Of a DNA stretch of 64,000 nt, positions 12,573-24,749 are shown piece after piece; positions within the stretch are counted from its first letter, which is position 1, and every line of letters starts with the position of its first letter. The position numbers were made by a program, and so were the translations under genes. The notes below the pieces were generated by a model that saw only the letters and a list, made by a program, of their open reading frames with translations, was not told the DNA's origin and ran no database searches. This DNA comes from Sphagnum magellanicum (taxonomy: Eukaryota > Streptophyta > Sphagnopsida > Sphagnales > Sphagnaceae): positions 20,409,501 through 20,473,500 of the forward strand of contig CM038912.1 in assembly GCA_021904315.1 (NCBI GenBank), read 5' to 3'.

Positions 12573-13740
12573 ACTGTCAGTCTCTAAAGTACTATCATCT
12601 GTGCCAATGATTTATCATTCCCCTACAGCTCTTTTGTATTCATAATCTTAATTTTGCACATTTTCTACATCTCAGTGGTTGATCCTTGTGTTGGGAAGTA
12701 GTATCTATTTGTTGAAGGAAATTCTTACTGCTTTGATGGTGGGTTGCAGTTCCGAACATACCCTGTCCATTCACTATCGAATGGAGGGCTGCAAGCAGCA
12801 ACCTGCACTGGTATGTAGAAAGTTGCAACCTTTTAGCTTCCCAACCCATACAGAAAGCACCAGCAAATGCTCTTTCTAATGATGTGGACTGGCATTTTCC
12901 TTTGAGCTTAAAAACCAAACTTAAAACAGTTCTTTCCATGAACTCCATGAACTCAGAAGTTAAAATATCTGCCAGAAGATCCTGGAGGTTTGTGAGGGTG
13001 GTGATGGCAATATGAAGCCTAGGAAATTGTGTTTAGAACTCAAATTGTGTTAAGAGACCTCATGCTTGGTTTGGGCAATGAATTGCAATGTGCATACAGA
13101 TACATATATAAGTAAAACAAAATTTGGGGCCTATGGTGAGATGTGGCAAGACTCTTTTCCTGCCCTTGGTAGTTACTGTTGTCATCTCTGTAGTTAGCTG
13201 ATTAGTGGGCTGGTTCTACAGGAACTTGAATACTGTTTCCAAAGCTCTTTTTGGGAAATGTTATGCTTAGGCAAGTTCTGATGAGGTATTTTGTACATGT
13301 TGATTGTGTAAAAAACCACTTTTTTCTGTTGAATAAGAGTGCAAATGCTGCATGTCTGTTTATCCATGTCCTCTTCAGGAATCGATGTGTAATTGTCAAG
13401 AAATCATTTCTAGTTAGTTCTTTTGACATAGTTGACTCTTTACTGTGAATGCAGCAAATTTAGTTGGTCAATTGTGGGCACAATCATGGTGATTGTATTA
13501 TGGATAATGCTATTCCATGATTGTGCATGAAATTGAAGCTGTATTTTATGCTGCTTGTGGTAGTGCAAGTCCCTGGACCTATCACTCTGCACGCCATCTA
13601 CAAAGTTCAAAAGTTTTTCTTCACCAGGACTCAATTTAGGTACTCTGTCTGTCTCTCTCTTATATATGGGCCACATGTGGCTTAAATACCTGTTAACCCC
13701 TAAATGTCAGCCCAGGCAAAAAACACTGAAAAGTTTGTAT
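12573..13740 (+). other. 3' flank and probable 3'UTR of the IQD gene
   Basis: The composition stays gene-like, less AT-rich than the outer intergenic DNA, for roughly 1 kb after the IQD stop. No conserved frame is present. I found no clear AATAAA signal, so the 3' end of the transcript is not placed. Confidence 0.35.
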
Positions 13741-13824
13741 CACATTATGTAAAGCTTGAGCTTCATGCAGAGTCATGCCATTATATTGTTGTGGGTAGAG
13801 ATGCTCTTAGATGCAAGGCATAGC

Positions 13825-14060
13825 CACAGCTTGTCAGTAGGTAGGTAGTAAAAACAGCCCTTACCTATGTATAAACCAACTACTTACCTAGTAATTAGGT
13901 ATTTTCCTACCTATCTACCTATATATGAGACCAATTAACTACAGAATTGGTTACCAAGGTGAAACCAAATATTAACCCAGTTGAGGTTCATCCACAATTG
14001 AGTAATAACGGGCATTGAGTGGATGGTGTGCTGGTTCAATGTGGCTGCAAGACATGATGT
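13825..14060. repeat. TAGG-rich dispersed repeat, copy A
   Basis: The segment starts with a TAGGTAGGTAG cluster, continues with CTACCTATCTACCTAT, then GGTTACCAAGGTGAAACC, a GTTGAGG..CATCCACAATTGAG block, and GTGGATGGTGTGCTGG. The same order, reverse-complemented, is found at 54574-55006. At 13796-13811 it abuts GTAGAGATGCTCTTAG, which matches the outer end of the MITE seen at 55349-55744. Confidence 0.6.
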
Positions 14061-15755
14061 TATACATTGACAAAAAGAAGTCCTAAATTTTTGAAGTTAC
14101 AGTGGCCATGTTCAAATCACACAATGAGCAATTCAGAATTGTGAACATAAGGAAGTATCTGGTATTTATGATGGGAATAGGATGCAATCTGAAGAAAATG
14201 AGAAAGATCAAGAGCATTTGATGGGTAAGATGGATCCTCATTTACTAGGTATTGCATGCACTTAAATACTATAAAAACTTAGAATACTTTCACTAAAATG
14301 AATTAGCTGAATATCAAAGTAAAGCAATGTGTATAGTTTACTATTTAATTTTTGTCTGATCACGTGAGGCATTAGGATATGTGTTTGTATCTAATCTATT
14401 TTACCATTTCTATGCATTTTGGTACACATCAATATTGCTCTTGTGCTTGGAAGCTTTATTGGATCCCATCTATCACTAGCCTAGTGCACATGATTTAATG
14501 AGTTATACATTTGGATGGATGATGGTCCAAATGTTGTCTTTTAATTGAACTAAGAAAGAGTGATTGTTATTCATGTTCATAACCATAATCTGAAATTCTT
14601 GCCATAAAAAATCACAATAAGAACACTTGTGAGCCCTACCAAGTTCCAAACCCCAATTTCAAAGGTGAACCTATAACAAGGGTAAATCAAGTACCAATGT
14701 ATTATTGTACCTACCAACTATTAGTCGGTTGTAATGTTTGATGGAATTGAACTCAGGTCTAATGTAAACGGAATTGAACTCGATCTTAAACTATTAGATC
14801 CCTTCCACTATGAAGTAGTAGACCTAACATCACTTTTCTTCGCTAGGAAGGGCATTCATAATACATTAGAATTTTTTTCCAAGTGCTTTATGTCTAGACA
14901 TTAATCTTCAGCTATTCTTAAACCGTCTAGTTAGCTAGTTCTTTAAAGTGCATTTGGGTATCCATTTCCATCAAATAGGACAAATGTTTTCAAGGAATTG
15001 CTCATTATTGTACGCAGATTCAATGAAATACATTGCCCAAAAATCATTTGGATTGTATTAATGGGGAGAAATATGTTGTGGAGAAAATGACATGCAATGA
15101 ATTAAATACCTAGTTTTGCTTAATTTCTATCAAGCATCCCAGAGATAATCTGCTAGTCTGGCTGCTCACCACTGCACCATTCATAGGCAGACTAGGAGAT
15201 TATATCCAGGAATGCCACTGACAATGTATGGTTACCTAGTACCTGACTGGTGTGGATGTCCTATACAGGCAGTTTTTCAGGTTTTTGGCTTTGCCTATCA
15301 AGGCAAGGATAGTATGTTTAGATTCATTATAGAGTATAGTAGCTTAAGGGAGTTTGGCCCCTAGGTAATAGGTCTATTTTTATATGAGGATTTTAGAAAG
15401 ATGATATTTTGGCTTGTGTTGAAACTTGAGATTAGTTATAGAGTTATAATATCTTGAACGATTTTGGTTTCTTTTAGAGGATTTTTTGAAGATTATATTG
15501 ATTTTTTTGGGTGGTGAAATATTTGAGTTTCCATAATTCTTCTTTTGCCTTAAGATACTTTTCAATGTCGATGGCAAGGCCACAGTGTGACACACCCCTT
15601 GTTTCTATAGGTGGGACTGGTTCCACTGTTGGTGAGGTCAGTTTTAACCTGAATAGATGGTGGAGAACATGTCATGAATCAATGGTGGGGATAACCGGTT
15701 ACGCTCTGGAGCATGCCCTGGCAGCACCCATTCTCACATAAGGGAATGAATGGAT
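14061..15755. other. Intergenic DNA without a recognisable gene
   Basis: I see no supported coding or RNA feature. Short frames such as 15511-15741 have no recognisable domain. Confidence 0.4.
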
Positions 15756-16165
15756 GCTCATGTTACTGCAGTTGGGCCAGACTGGACCAGTACCCATCAG
15801 TGTATGATGCAGGATGGATGATAGCTGGACACAAAACACTTTTTTGTTTTATTCCTCTCCCCCGGCTAACCACCAGCTAACCACAGTGGTTAACTCTGTG
15901 TACTAACCATGCACATGTATGTACCTACTAGTAGCCACCAAATGGCTTACCAAGTTACCTACTAATGTCCACTTTTATTCCTTACTTATGATACTTACTT
16001 AAATAGGTATTTTTGCCTAATTAGTGTGAGGTGGAATTAGGAGGTTTTACAGGAGAGTTAACCAAGGTGGAAACTCAGTTGTGATTAGTCTAAAAACTGA
16101 GTCATAACAGGTTTCCAATGGATGGTGCACTGGGTGACTGGTCACATAATCCCTAGGCTTGCCAC
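15756..16165. repeat. TAGG-rich dispersed repeat, copy C
   Basis: The order of segments follows copy A and the 54.6-kb copy: CCAGTACCCATCAGTG near the left edge, AGCTAACCACAGTGGTTAA, a region of TACCTACTA motifs, GTTAACCAAGGTGGAAAC, and GGATGGTGCACTGGG at the right edge. The edges are roughly inverse complements of each other, which points to a terminal-inverted-repeat element. Confidence 0.6.
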
Positions 16166-16326
16166 ATTCCTAAGTGTAACAGACCTGACCAGGCCCCTTA
16201 CATACATACTACATAATTCATCAACATCATCAAGACCCTGTAAAACATAATTGCTTGGCATATCCTGTTATAGGGTCAAGGATACAAACCGAAGGAAAGC
16301 AATTATGGGGAGCACTACCACCAAGT

Positions 16327-16655
16327 GGATCTCCACCAGTGCTCAGTATGTGGCCCAGCAAAAGAAATTTGGATGAAGAAAAGTGCTCACAGAACGCCCA
16401 GGCTGCTGAAAAGCACTGCAGAGCTTAACATCTGCTGTTGATTGGCTAGACAGTTTGATTGCTCCAGGTGCTCTGCCTTACACCTTAGACTGTTTGATTG
16501 GCTTGGCTAGATAGTTTCATTGGTTCATGTGGGTTGCTATTAGGAGTCTAGCACCTGGCAGTCCCAGTTTTAGTTTTATGGGTGGGGTTGGAAAAAAAAG
16601 TAAATAGGCAAACTAATCTTGAATGCCAGAAATATCACTGGTGGAGCTGCTCTTA
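16327..16655. mobile_element. MITE with GCTCAGTATGTG-type ends, copy 1
   Basis: The left end reads GGATCTCCACCAGTGCTCAG. The right end, reverse-complemented, reads AAGAGCAGCTCCACCAGTG. The interior matches the element at 55349-55744 in inverted orientation: TTGATTGGCTTGGCTAGATAG against its GGTGAGCCAATCAG region, and AGTTTTATGGGTGGGGTTGG against CAACCCCACCAATAAAACT. It has no coding capacity. This is a short non-autonomous DNA transposon; the superfamily is not established. Confidence 0.65.
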
Positions 16656-18200
16656 AGCAAAATGACCAGTGTGGGCGGGTATCAGGTCTGGCAAGCAGAA
16701 CCTGTCAGGTATTTGATAAGGTATATATATATATCTATATACGTTGGAGTTGAAATCGACAAAGAACTGTGGCCAAAAAGAAGAGTCGCACTAAGTTTCA
16801 CAAAGACCATGTCATCAACTCACAAACTATAATGCACCACACTTATCTCAATATAAACCTTGACTATGAATATTCATACAACAATCAAAATCATAGCAAC
16901 CCTATGCAATGTTGATACTAGGAACTCCGAGTAGTTATTTTTGTTGGGGATGGTGGAATACCTTGATATTGGGAGCTCCGCATAGTTATTTCTTCATGGG
17001 AAGGTTGGGTATTTTCTTGGATATTGTTTGAAGTTCTACCAATGAAGGGATCATAGCTTGTTCAAACCTTGATTAGGTTCCAACTTGGAAATTGAATGTT
17101 TTTGAGTCAATTTGTAAAAATCCACAACCAAGTGACCAAGATAGCCACATAGAGGGGATTTAGAGTGTTCTGATCCATCATCTGTCTAAGGCTTGATTCA
17201 AATATATTAAATTTGAGTGTTGAATTCCACAATTGAACTGACCAGCTAGTTAATCCTCTAGAGCCTCTCATCCCTTCCATCATCTGCTTTTGAAGATTCA
17301 CTAAGAATTGATATTCTATTTTGAACTCCAATGCACCAGAATTTTTGGAAGCAACAAAATGTCAACTGCATCTTATGGGCATTCATCCCAATCACAATCA
17401 CATTGAACAACACAATTTACACACTAAGTCTACACACAAAAGCATTGGTAATTCAAAATAAATAACAAAACATGTTTAGCTTAGAAATCTCAACACCTTT
17501 TGTAGTCTTGCACCCCTATCCAACTCTATCACTTGCACCATTTTCCACCACACCAAAAAAGAAAAAACATATCTCATTGATCCCTAATTTTTCGCATCTT
17601 CTTAATAGCTCAAAAAACCTCCCCATCAAATGTGCTCGTGTGCATGACAATATGACAAGATAGAAAGTAGTTTCCAATGCCAAGACAATGACAATGAACA
17701 CCCCTTTCACACTAAAACCCTAAATTCATATCTTTTTGTCACACAACCAACACCCACCTCATATTTAGGTACTTCAATATCTATAGACCTGCTTGAGCCC
17801 ACCCCCTATACCTAGCATTGGCATATTTTAAATACTTGTAACCACAAATGACCTGAAATCAAATATGTAAACGGGTATTTTAATAACAACTAGTTTAATC
17901 CTTGGGTTCACAACAGTGTTGTGTGGTTTTCATTTTTTGGGTGAGAATCTTAATGGATTTCAAACTGGTTTTCAAAATGAAAGCCTATGGGGATCATTAA
18001 TAGTGATACCCATTATGAAAACCTGACTACTAGTTTTCATTGGGGTGAAAACTAGCTCAATGAAAACATGGAAGGGTATGGAAAAAAACAAATGTTGCAA
18101 TTCAGTTAGGCTTTAGGTTTAAGCTTTAGGCAGAATTTCATATTTTTTAAATTAAAAAAATTATTAGGTTTTTTTTTTGATAATAGGGTTGTGAAAATTA
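16656..18200. other. AT-rich intergenic DNA without a recognisable gene
   Basis: A (TA)n patch lies near 16721-16740. Small frames at 17107-17331 and 17472-17710 have no recognisable domain. Nothing else is supported. Confidence 0.4.
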
Positions 18201-18415
18201 TATTAAATCAGTCACTAAGACCTATATACAAGCATGCATGAAACACACATGAAATGAAAAAAGAATAATAGATCATAGTGATGCAAGTTCAAGGTTCAAA
18301 TACATGAGGAATGAATGAGCACAAAGAGGTGTCTCTAAAGTTACAAACAATCACAACTATTACTATATTGAATATGTAATCCTACATTATAACCAAGTTC
18401 TAATACTCTTCTTGT
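18201..18415 (-). repeat. 3' LTR of the Copia element
   Basis: This 215-bp block matches 21322-21535 along its whole length with scattered single-base differences and small indels. On the plus strand it begins TATTAAATCAG and ends AAGTTCTAATA. The termini are therefore TATTA...TAATA rather than the usual TG...CA. Confidence 0.85.
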
Positions 18416-18859
18416 AGGATTGCATATACGAGCTCCATACAAAATAAGGTTTTTTCATTGTTTCTTTCCAAAGCGAATTAAGGTTTTGTCACTTTCTATT
18501 GGATCGATGTTTCAAGCTATGTAATGATTTACATGCTCAGCACTTTCCAAGTTGTGTGTCTCAAATCGATTGTTGATTTATCGGTAGAATTGTGAAACTT
18601 ATTCAAGTCCAATCATTTTCATGCAATGTTCATGTTTAGGTTTATTCAAACTTTTACTGAATATATCAACTACCATATTTTTTATGGGAATATATTGAAG
18701 TTTAATCAAGTGGTTTTGAACTTGTTTTTTTATAAAATGCTAATATTGTATTTCTTTGTGTTTGCTTCTATCATGGAATTTTGGATTTGCTACCAAAGCA
18801 AAGGAACTTTGATTGTTTCCAAAAAGTGTGGTAGGGTTCTTCTAAACAAAACCCAAGTC

Positions 18860-20300
18860 TTCAAGTAGTTTCTTGAGCCAAATTGCTTTTGTTGCAACTT
18901 TTGATAATGCCATGTATTCAAACTCGGTGTTAGAGATTGTTATAACACATTGCTTTTTACTTGCCCATGCCACAACTCCTCCTACAAGGATGAAGTAATA
19001 ACTTGAAGTGAAACAACAAGTGTTGATATCATCACCGTAATCAACATTTGAATAACTAATTAAAATACCACCAAACTCACATTTTTGGTATTTAATGCAT
19101 TTGTGTAAAGTGGAATTGATGTATTAAAAAACACATTTGACAACTTTCCAATGAATTTCTCCAAGATCACTTAGAAATTAAACAAGGTCCATCCAATTGA
19201 ATAAGAGTAGTTAGGTCTTGAATAAATGACAACATGCATTAAGCTGCCAACAACTTGTGAATATGGAATTGCTTCCATCAAAAAATGTTTTGTTTCAATT
19301 GTGGGGCAATCATCTTTAGTCAATTTGAGGCTTGCTTCTAGTGGTGTGAAAATGTGATTGATGGATTCCATTTGTATCACTTCAGTAGTCCTATGAAATA
19401 CTTAGATTGAGAGAAGAATATGTAAACCTTTAACACAATTTCTAACAATTTGATTTCCAAGGAGGAAATGGATATCATTTAATAATGTCATTTCAAATGT
19501 TTGTGCCAATGTATTTTCAATGTCCGTAATTAGGGACAAACTATTGCTTGTAACAATAGACAATCCACATACTTTGTAATGTTTGAATTTATCAAAGATT
19601 TCATATTTAAAATTAAACAAATAAATTATTGTATATCGAAATACATCATCAATGAATGTGATAAAATATCTGGATTTTGAATGAGTACATGCATTCAAAG
19701 GACCACAAATGTCTAAATGCATTATGCTCAAAATGTAGATGTTTTGCTACCTCCATCGTTGGGAAAGCTTTGACAATATTGTTTTCCTATTATGCAATCT
19801 TTGCACATGTGAAATTTCTTAACATCAAATGCACCTAATCATGTGGAGATATTTTGTAGTTGTTGCATTCTTCTATCATTGATATGACCCAACGTATGGT
19901 GCCATAGTTCGGCATTTGTGAAGTTGGTAGTGATTGGCAAAGCAAAAGGTATTGTGACATTTTTAAAAATCATAACACCATGTTTATACAAATCATTGTC
20001 TATTGTACCTTTTACTTTTATATTGATTTGACCCCTTGCTACTACAAATTATTTAGTAGAAAATAGATTTTTTTAAGTCCGGGAACAAATAACACAATAG
20101 TAATTTCTCTTATGTCATCATTATTTAGTTTAATGGTGACCTTTCCTTGACCATGTATATCTTGTGTAGAATTATCACCTAGATAAACTACATGTCCCTT
20201 ATCCATTCTTCATATGATATGAATGACTTTTTGTCAAAAGACATGTGTTGAGTGGCACCGATATTGACATACCAAGTAGAATTTTTATCTACTTTAACAC
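18860..20300 (-). pseudogene. Copia pol remnant (protease, integrase, RT and RNase H pieces)
   Basis: Reading downwards: a protease-like WYVNIGATQHM segment near 20250; a GAG-pre-integrase segment with ELWHHTLGHI near 19880-19920; and the integrase GPL..C.HSKSRYFITFIDD segment (19600-19710). Then follows an abrupt join near 19565 to reverse transcriptase downstream of its YVDD box (SLSLITDIENTLAQTFEM). After that come PYSQVVGSLMHVVIYSRP (19171-19380) and an RNase H region with SYSNVDYGDD, then SKKQCVITISNTEFEYMAL, near 18900-19060. The catalytic YVDD of reverse transcriptase is missing. Several stops break the frame. Confidence 0.8.
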
Positions 20301-20389
20301 TCAATGCAACTACATATAGCTTTTCATTTTTTTCAACAACATTTGCTTGTTTGGTTATAGCTATTCAACTACAGTTCTTATCTTACAAT

Positions 20390-21072
20390 CTTTAATCATA
20401 TGTCCTTTATTTTTATAATGGAAAAATTTAATTCTTTTCTTGTTTCCAAATGTGTGTTTACTAGAAGATGCTTCACCTTCCTAAACATATTGTCTTTCAA
20501 CTTTTTCTTATAGAATTTCTTTGTTGTAAATAAGGTAGTTGGACAATCATATGTTGCATTAACAATTTCCATTAATGTTTCTTCTTGTATCAAATCTTGT
20601 GATTAAAGATGAAAGTGTTAAATTTGGTTGTCACCTCATTGTTTATAAATGTTTTATATCCTATCGGCATGCTTCTCATCAATGAGAGGATTGCTTCATC
20701 ATTAGCAATTGGAGATCCGGCTATGGATAATTATTTCAATAATGTTTTAAATGTATGAATATGCTTTATGACACTATCATTATCCTTCATTTTGATTATA
20801 TGTAATTTATCTTCGAGGAACACTTTAGTTACAACATCTTTAAATTCAAGTATTTTTTTCAATTCAACCCAAGCACCATGGGTTGAATTAAAAGATTGAA
20901 TGTGTGATATTACAGAGTTATCAACAATGTTATTTAGAATTGTGAGACTCAAGGTATCCCTTCCTTCCCAATGAAGAAGACTTCCCACTCCAGTATATGG
21001 CAATGGTTGAACCTCAACATTCCTTTGAGTTGTTGTGGGTGGGATAGGTTTAAATTTAGTTCTTTCAACCAA
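20390..21072 (-). pseudogene. Copia gag remnant
   Basis: The frame at 20731-21072 has the Copia gag (UBN2-type) pattern: a tryptophan in LLHWEGRDTLSLTIL, then a HGAWVELKKI segment and a VFLEDKLHIIKMKDNDSVIKHI segment. Downstream at 20396-20593 is the basic linker ahead of the nucleocapsid knuckle; the CCHC residues are no longer complete. It lies directly inside the 5' LTR and primer site, as expected for gag. Confidence 0.75.
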
Positions 21073-21309
21073 ATTCTAGAGTTTCTCATTTTCAAATAAT
21101 AGTGTTAATCTATGCTTCCAAATATGGAAGTATGATCCATCAAATTTAGGAATATTTGTAATGTCAATTTTTCTTGACATTTTACATATAATTAAATTAT
21201 CCGTTTATAATTCAATTATTTTCCTATGAAATGCTAGATTTTTTCTTTTTGGTTTTCTTGATTGTAATGATCAAAACATAGTATTGAATTGATTACACAT
21301 AGTGATCAA

Positions 21310-21321
21310 GCTCTGATACCA
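21310..21321 (-). promoter_or_regulatory. Primer-binding site of the Copia element (tRNA-iMet)
   Basis: On the minus strand this reads TGGTATCAGAGC, complementary to the 3' end of plant initiator methionine tRNA. It is the standard Copia primer site. It directly abuts the end of the 5' LTR, which fixes the LTR boundary and the orientation of the element. Confidence 0.9.
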
Positions 21322-21535
21322 TATTAAATCAGTCATTAAGACCTATATACAAGCATGCGTGAGACACACATGAGATGACGAAAGAATATACATCATAGTG
21401 ATGTAAGTTCAAAGTTCAAATACATTAGGAAAAGACGATCACCAAAAGGTGTTTCTAGAGTTACAAACAATCACAACTATTATTATCTTGAATTTGTAAT
21501 CCTACATTATAACCAAGTTCTAATAAATTGTCTTT
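21322..21535 (-). repeat. 5' LTR of the Copia element
   Basis: This 214-bp LTR is paired with 18201-18415. It is bounded on one side by the primer-binding site and on the other by the presumed target duplication AATTG. Its termini are TATTA/TAATA, the same as in the other LTR. Confidence 0.85.
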
Positions 21536-22204
21536 GAAAACCACTAGTTCAAAAATTTATGAAAATTGCCTCAATTGAAAATTGGCTAGATTTTTTTTTT
21601 AAAAAAAATCTAAAACCTTAAATGGTTTTTAAATTCCAAATGTGTTTCATTTTTTGAGAACTTGATAGGTTCTTTCAAATGGTCCTAAAAATTGGAACCA
21701 ACGGTTGTCACAAAAAAATGAAAACCACCCAACATTGGTTCATACTCAGAATGGGTGGGTTTCTAATGGAGGATTTAGGAAAAGCAACACATAGCACATA
21801 GAACAGTCGAGAGTTTAGAACTTTAAATGACATGGAACATGAATTCCTTTTTCTCTTGAATGATTTGGAAATGAATGAACATTGTTATGGCCATGTCATA
21901 TCAATGCAAGAAAGAAGCAATGCTCAAAATTTGGTGGTGGTAGAAGATTGTTGGAATCCATGGAAAGTGTGAACACCATTGGAGTTAATGAAAGTGAGTT
22001 CTTTTATATTACACTCGCCTTGCATGTTTGGTTTAAAGTTTAGAAAGCTTCCTTTGTATTGTATGCTTTCTTTAATTCTCCTTTTTTTCAAGCTTTCAAA
22101 CACTCTTGAGGTTGTTAAAAGATTTTATGTGCATATGCTACTTTCAAGCTTGCCAAAAAGATTTGTGTGTAAGCTTTATGCTTAAAAAGTGCACGTTGAA
22201 ATGC

Positions 22205-23410
22205 ATGTTGTGAATTCTTTCTTTCAAGTTGTCAAAGTTGTCAAGAGTTTCCATACCTTTTGTTGTCATGTCACATTCACCCTTCAAGCTTCTTGAAGTC
22301 TCCAAAAGTTTTATCAATGCCTTAATTATTTTTGTGGCACTCATTCCTTAACTTGCATTCATCAAAAGTTTCAACAAATGAGCAATTTGCTATAACACTC
22401 AGCAAAAGTTTCATCAAGTGAGTAAAATCATAGTCAAAGGAACCACCAAAGTGAGTGGACACTCCTTAAAATTACATTTATGTATGTTTGAAAGATCACA
22501 AGGGAAACATAATAGTTTGGATTCTCACAATTATTTTTGGAATACTTTTCATTAATTGCAAAGTTTACATGCTCAAAGCTTGACACAAATCAATTTTTTT
22601 TTTTTGCAATTTCAAAGCACTCAAACATCTTTATTTTCTACCAAATGTGCACCATTCCTTTTGAAAATTGGAGAGGATTTTAACATTGATTATTAGAAGG
22701 GAAAAAAGATTTGAACCGATGAAAATTGTTTTTACAACCCATTTGAACACATTTGCCTCAAAAGTGTTTTTGACCTTGAAAATTATGGATTTTGAAAATG
22801 TGACTTTAACAAAACTTGTTCATATATATGTGTGTGATAAAGGGCATGAATGCGTAATATAAATGATATAAAATCAATTTGTAGTCAAAATGTATTTGTA
22901 TCTAAAATGCAGTGTTAAATGGGGTATTTGAAATACAAAATTATAAATTATAAACCAATGTAAAAATGACACATGTCATGTGCAGTCCTTGGGAAAGGAC
23001 TTTTACCTTGGTGTCCTTAGCTCCTTTGACCATGATTTCCACCCAAGTAACCAATTTCCTTTCATATCTTTTGTTGTGTCACACTCAACCTTCAAGCTTT
23101 TCAAGTTCATCAAAAGCTTTGTCAATGCTCTAATTTTTTTGTTGTGTTCATTCCTTCATTTGCATTCACCAAAAGTTTCATTGATTGAACAATTTGTTGT
23201 AGCACTTGTTGAAAGTTTCATTGAATGATGAATTTCTATCCACATCTTTTGTTGTGTCACATTCAACCTTCAAGCTTTTCAAGGTCATCAAAAGTTTCAT
23301 CAATGCCCTATTTTTTTAGTCATGTTCATTTCTTCACTTGTAATCACCAAAAGTTTCATTGGATGAACAATTTATTGTTGCATTCGCCAAAATCTTTGTC
23401 AAATGACCAA
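22205..23410. repeat. Three copies of a ~178-bp repeat
   Basis: The unit contains TTTTGTTGTGTCACATTCAA, then CTTCAAGCTTTTCAAG, CATCAAAAG..T...TCAATG and CACCAAAAGTTTCATTG. Copies start near 22255 (more diverged), 23066 and 23244. The last two are in tandem at a spacing of 178 bp. No conserved coding frame spans the copies. It may be a satellite fragment. Confidence 0.65.
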
Positions 23411-23459
23411 TTTGTTGTAACATGTTCATCAAACCTTCTTTCAAGTTTTTAAACTTGTT

Positions 23460-24740
23460 GAAAGTTTTTGAAATGCTTTGTTTGTTAGTTTTTCACCTCA
23501 CCTTTTCCTTCTTAACTTGCATGGATTCTCCAAATTATTTGGTTGGTTTACAAGTTTTTAATGTCCATGGTCTTAACCCCAAAGAATTCTTGTAAATCCT
23601 GCAAACAACAATATCGAAGGTGAGGCTAAAAAGGCTACAAAACATGTAATTGTACATTGCCTTGTGTACTAGATGCCAAAAGGGGTTCATTGTTTACCAT
23701 AAATCCAATAACATAATTGTTATGAATTTTTTTGGAAGTGAAGCACAATGCCTTGTTGAAAAGGTATGTAAAAAAGGTTAATAGGGTGCAAATGGGATAC
23801 AATGAACTAGCATGATTACTATAAAAAAGGAATGTAAGTATTTTTTCCCAAAAAAACCTTTTTCATATGAATGAATTGTGGAACAATTTTTTTGCAACAT
23901 GTTGTACTAAATGCTTATAGTTATTCAAGTACATAACTTTTTTTTTTCATCATTTTTTAATACATATGAATTTTTGAAAATGTCTCAATTCCTTGTAAAT
24001 TCAGTGTTTTGTTTTTAAAAATGATAATAATTTCAATTCATAATTTTTTTACATTTTTATGTTTTTTATATCATAAAATAAAATTTTTTTTAACACATCA
24101 TGTACATTTTACCCCATTATGTGTGGCAAAGGACTTTTGAAGTTCTAAAATTTTTAATCAATTTTGAAAAGTTCTTTGAATTTTTAAAGTTTTAGAATTC
24201 CACATATTTTAGGGTATGAGTGTTTTTTTAATGTGGTTAATAGGTCTTTATCCTCTTAATTTTCTTCTCATCAAATGTGTTTTTATTATATGAGTCCTTT
24301 GCAAAATTGACCCTTGTCTGATGCGTTGTTATTCACTTTTAGAGGTTTAAATCAAAACTTAAACTTAAAATTTCATCAAATGAATTTTTGATTTGGATTC
24401 CTTAACATTCATATGAATAAAAATGTAATAACTTGCCATGATTACCATGGCTTTAAATGGAAAATCATAAATATATATATCCAATTTTGATTGTTTTTCT
24501 TTACGATCTAACACCTTTTTTGGCTTGTTGGATTATGATTACACCCAATAGCTAAAGCTACACTTAAGTGTGGACCAACCACTAAATGCTCACATGTTGC
24601 CCCAAGTGTAATCTCTGGGTTTTTCTCTTTACTAGTTCCAAATTTCAAAAAAACAACAAAACACATATTGTATTATGGGAAGATGTAGTGTTGTATGTTA
24701 ATACAGGTTTTTTGTTGGAATGAAGATGGTCAAATCTATC
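23460..24740. other. AT-rich intergenic DNA without a recognisable gene
   Basis: Long T and A runs dominate, and no frame of note is present. The first hAT-like translation begins only near 24750. Confidence 0.4.
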
Positions 24741-24749
24741 TAATTGCAT

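Larger units (their letters stand above)
18201..21535 (-). mobile_element. Internally deleted Ty1/Copia LTR retrotransposon
   Basis: The element runs from high to low coordinates. It has two similar LTRs (18201-18415 and 21322-21535), a primer-binding site beside the 5' LTR, a purine stretch (ACAAGAAGAG) beside the 3' LTR, and Copia-type gag, protease, integrase, reverse transcriptase and RNase H remains in the expected order. Flanking pentamers are AATTA on the left and AATTG on the right, a probable target duplication with one change. At 3.3 kb it is shorter than a full Copia element. A deletion joins integrase to the late part of reverse transcriptase, and stops are scattered, so it is not autonomous. 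Confidence 0.85.
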
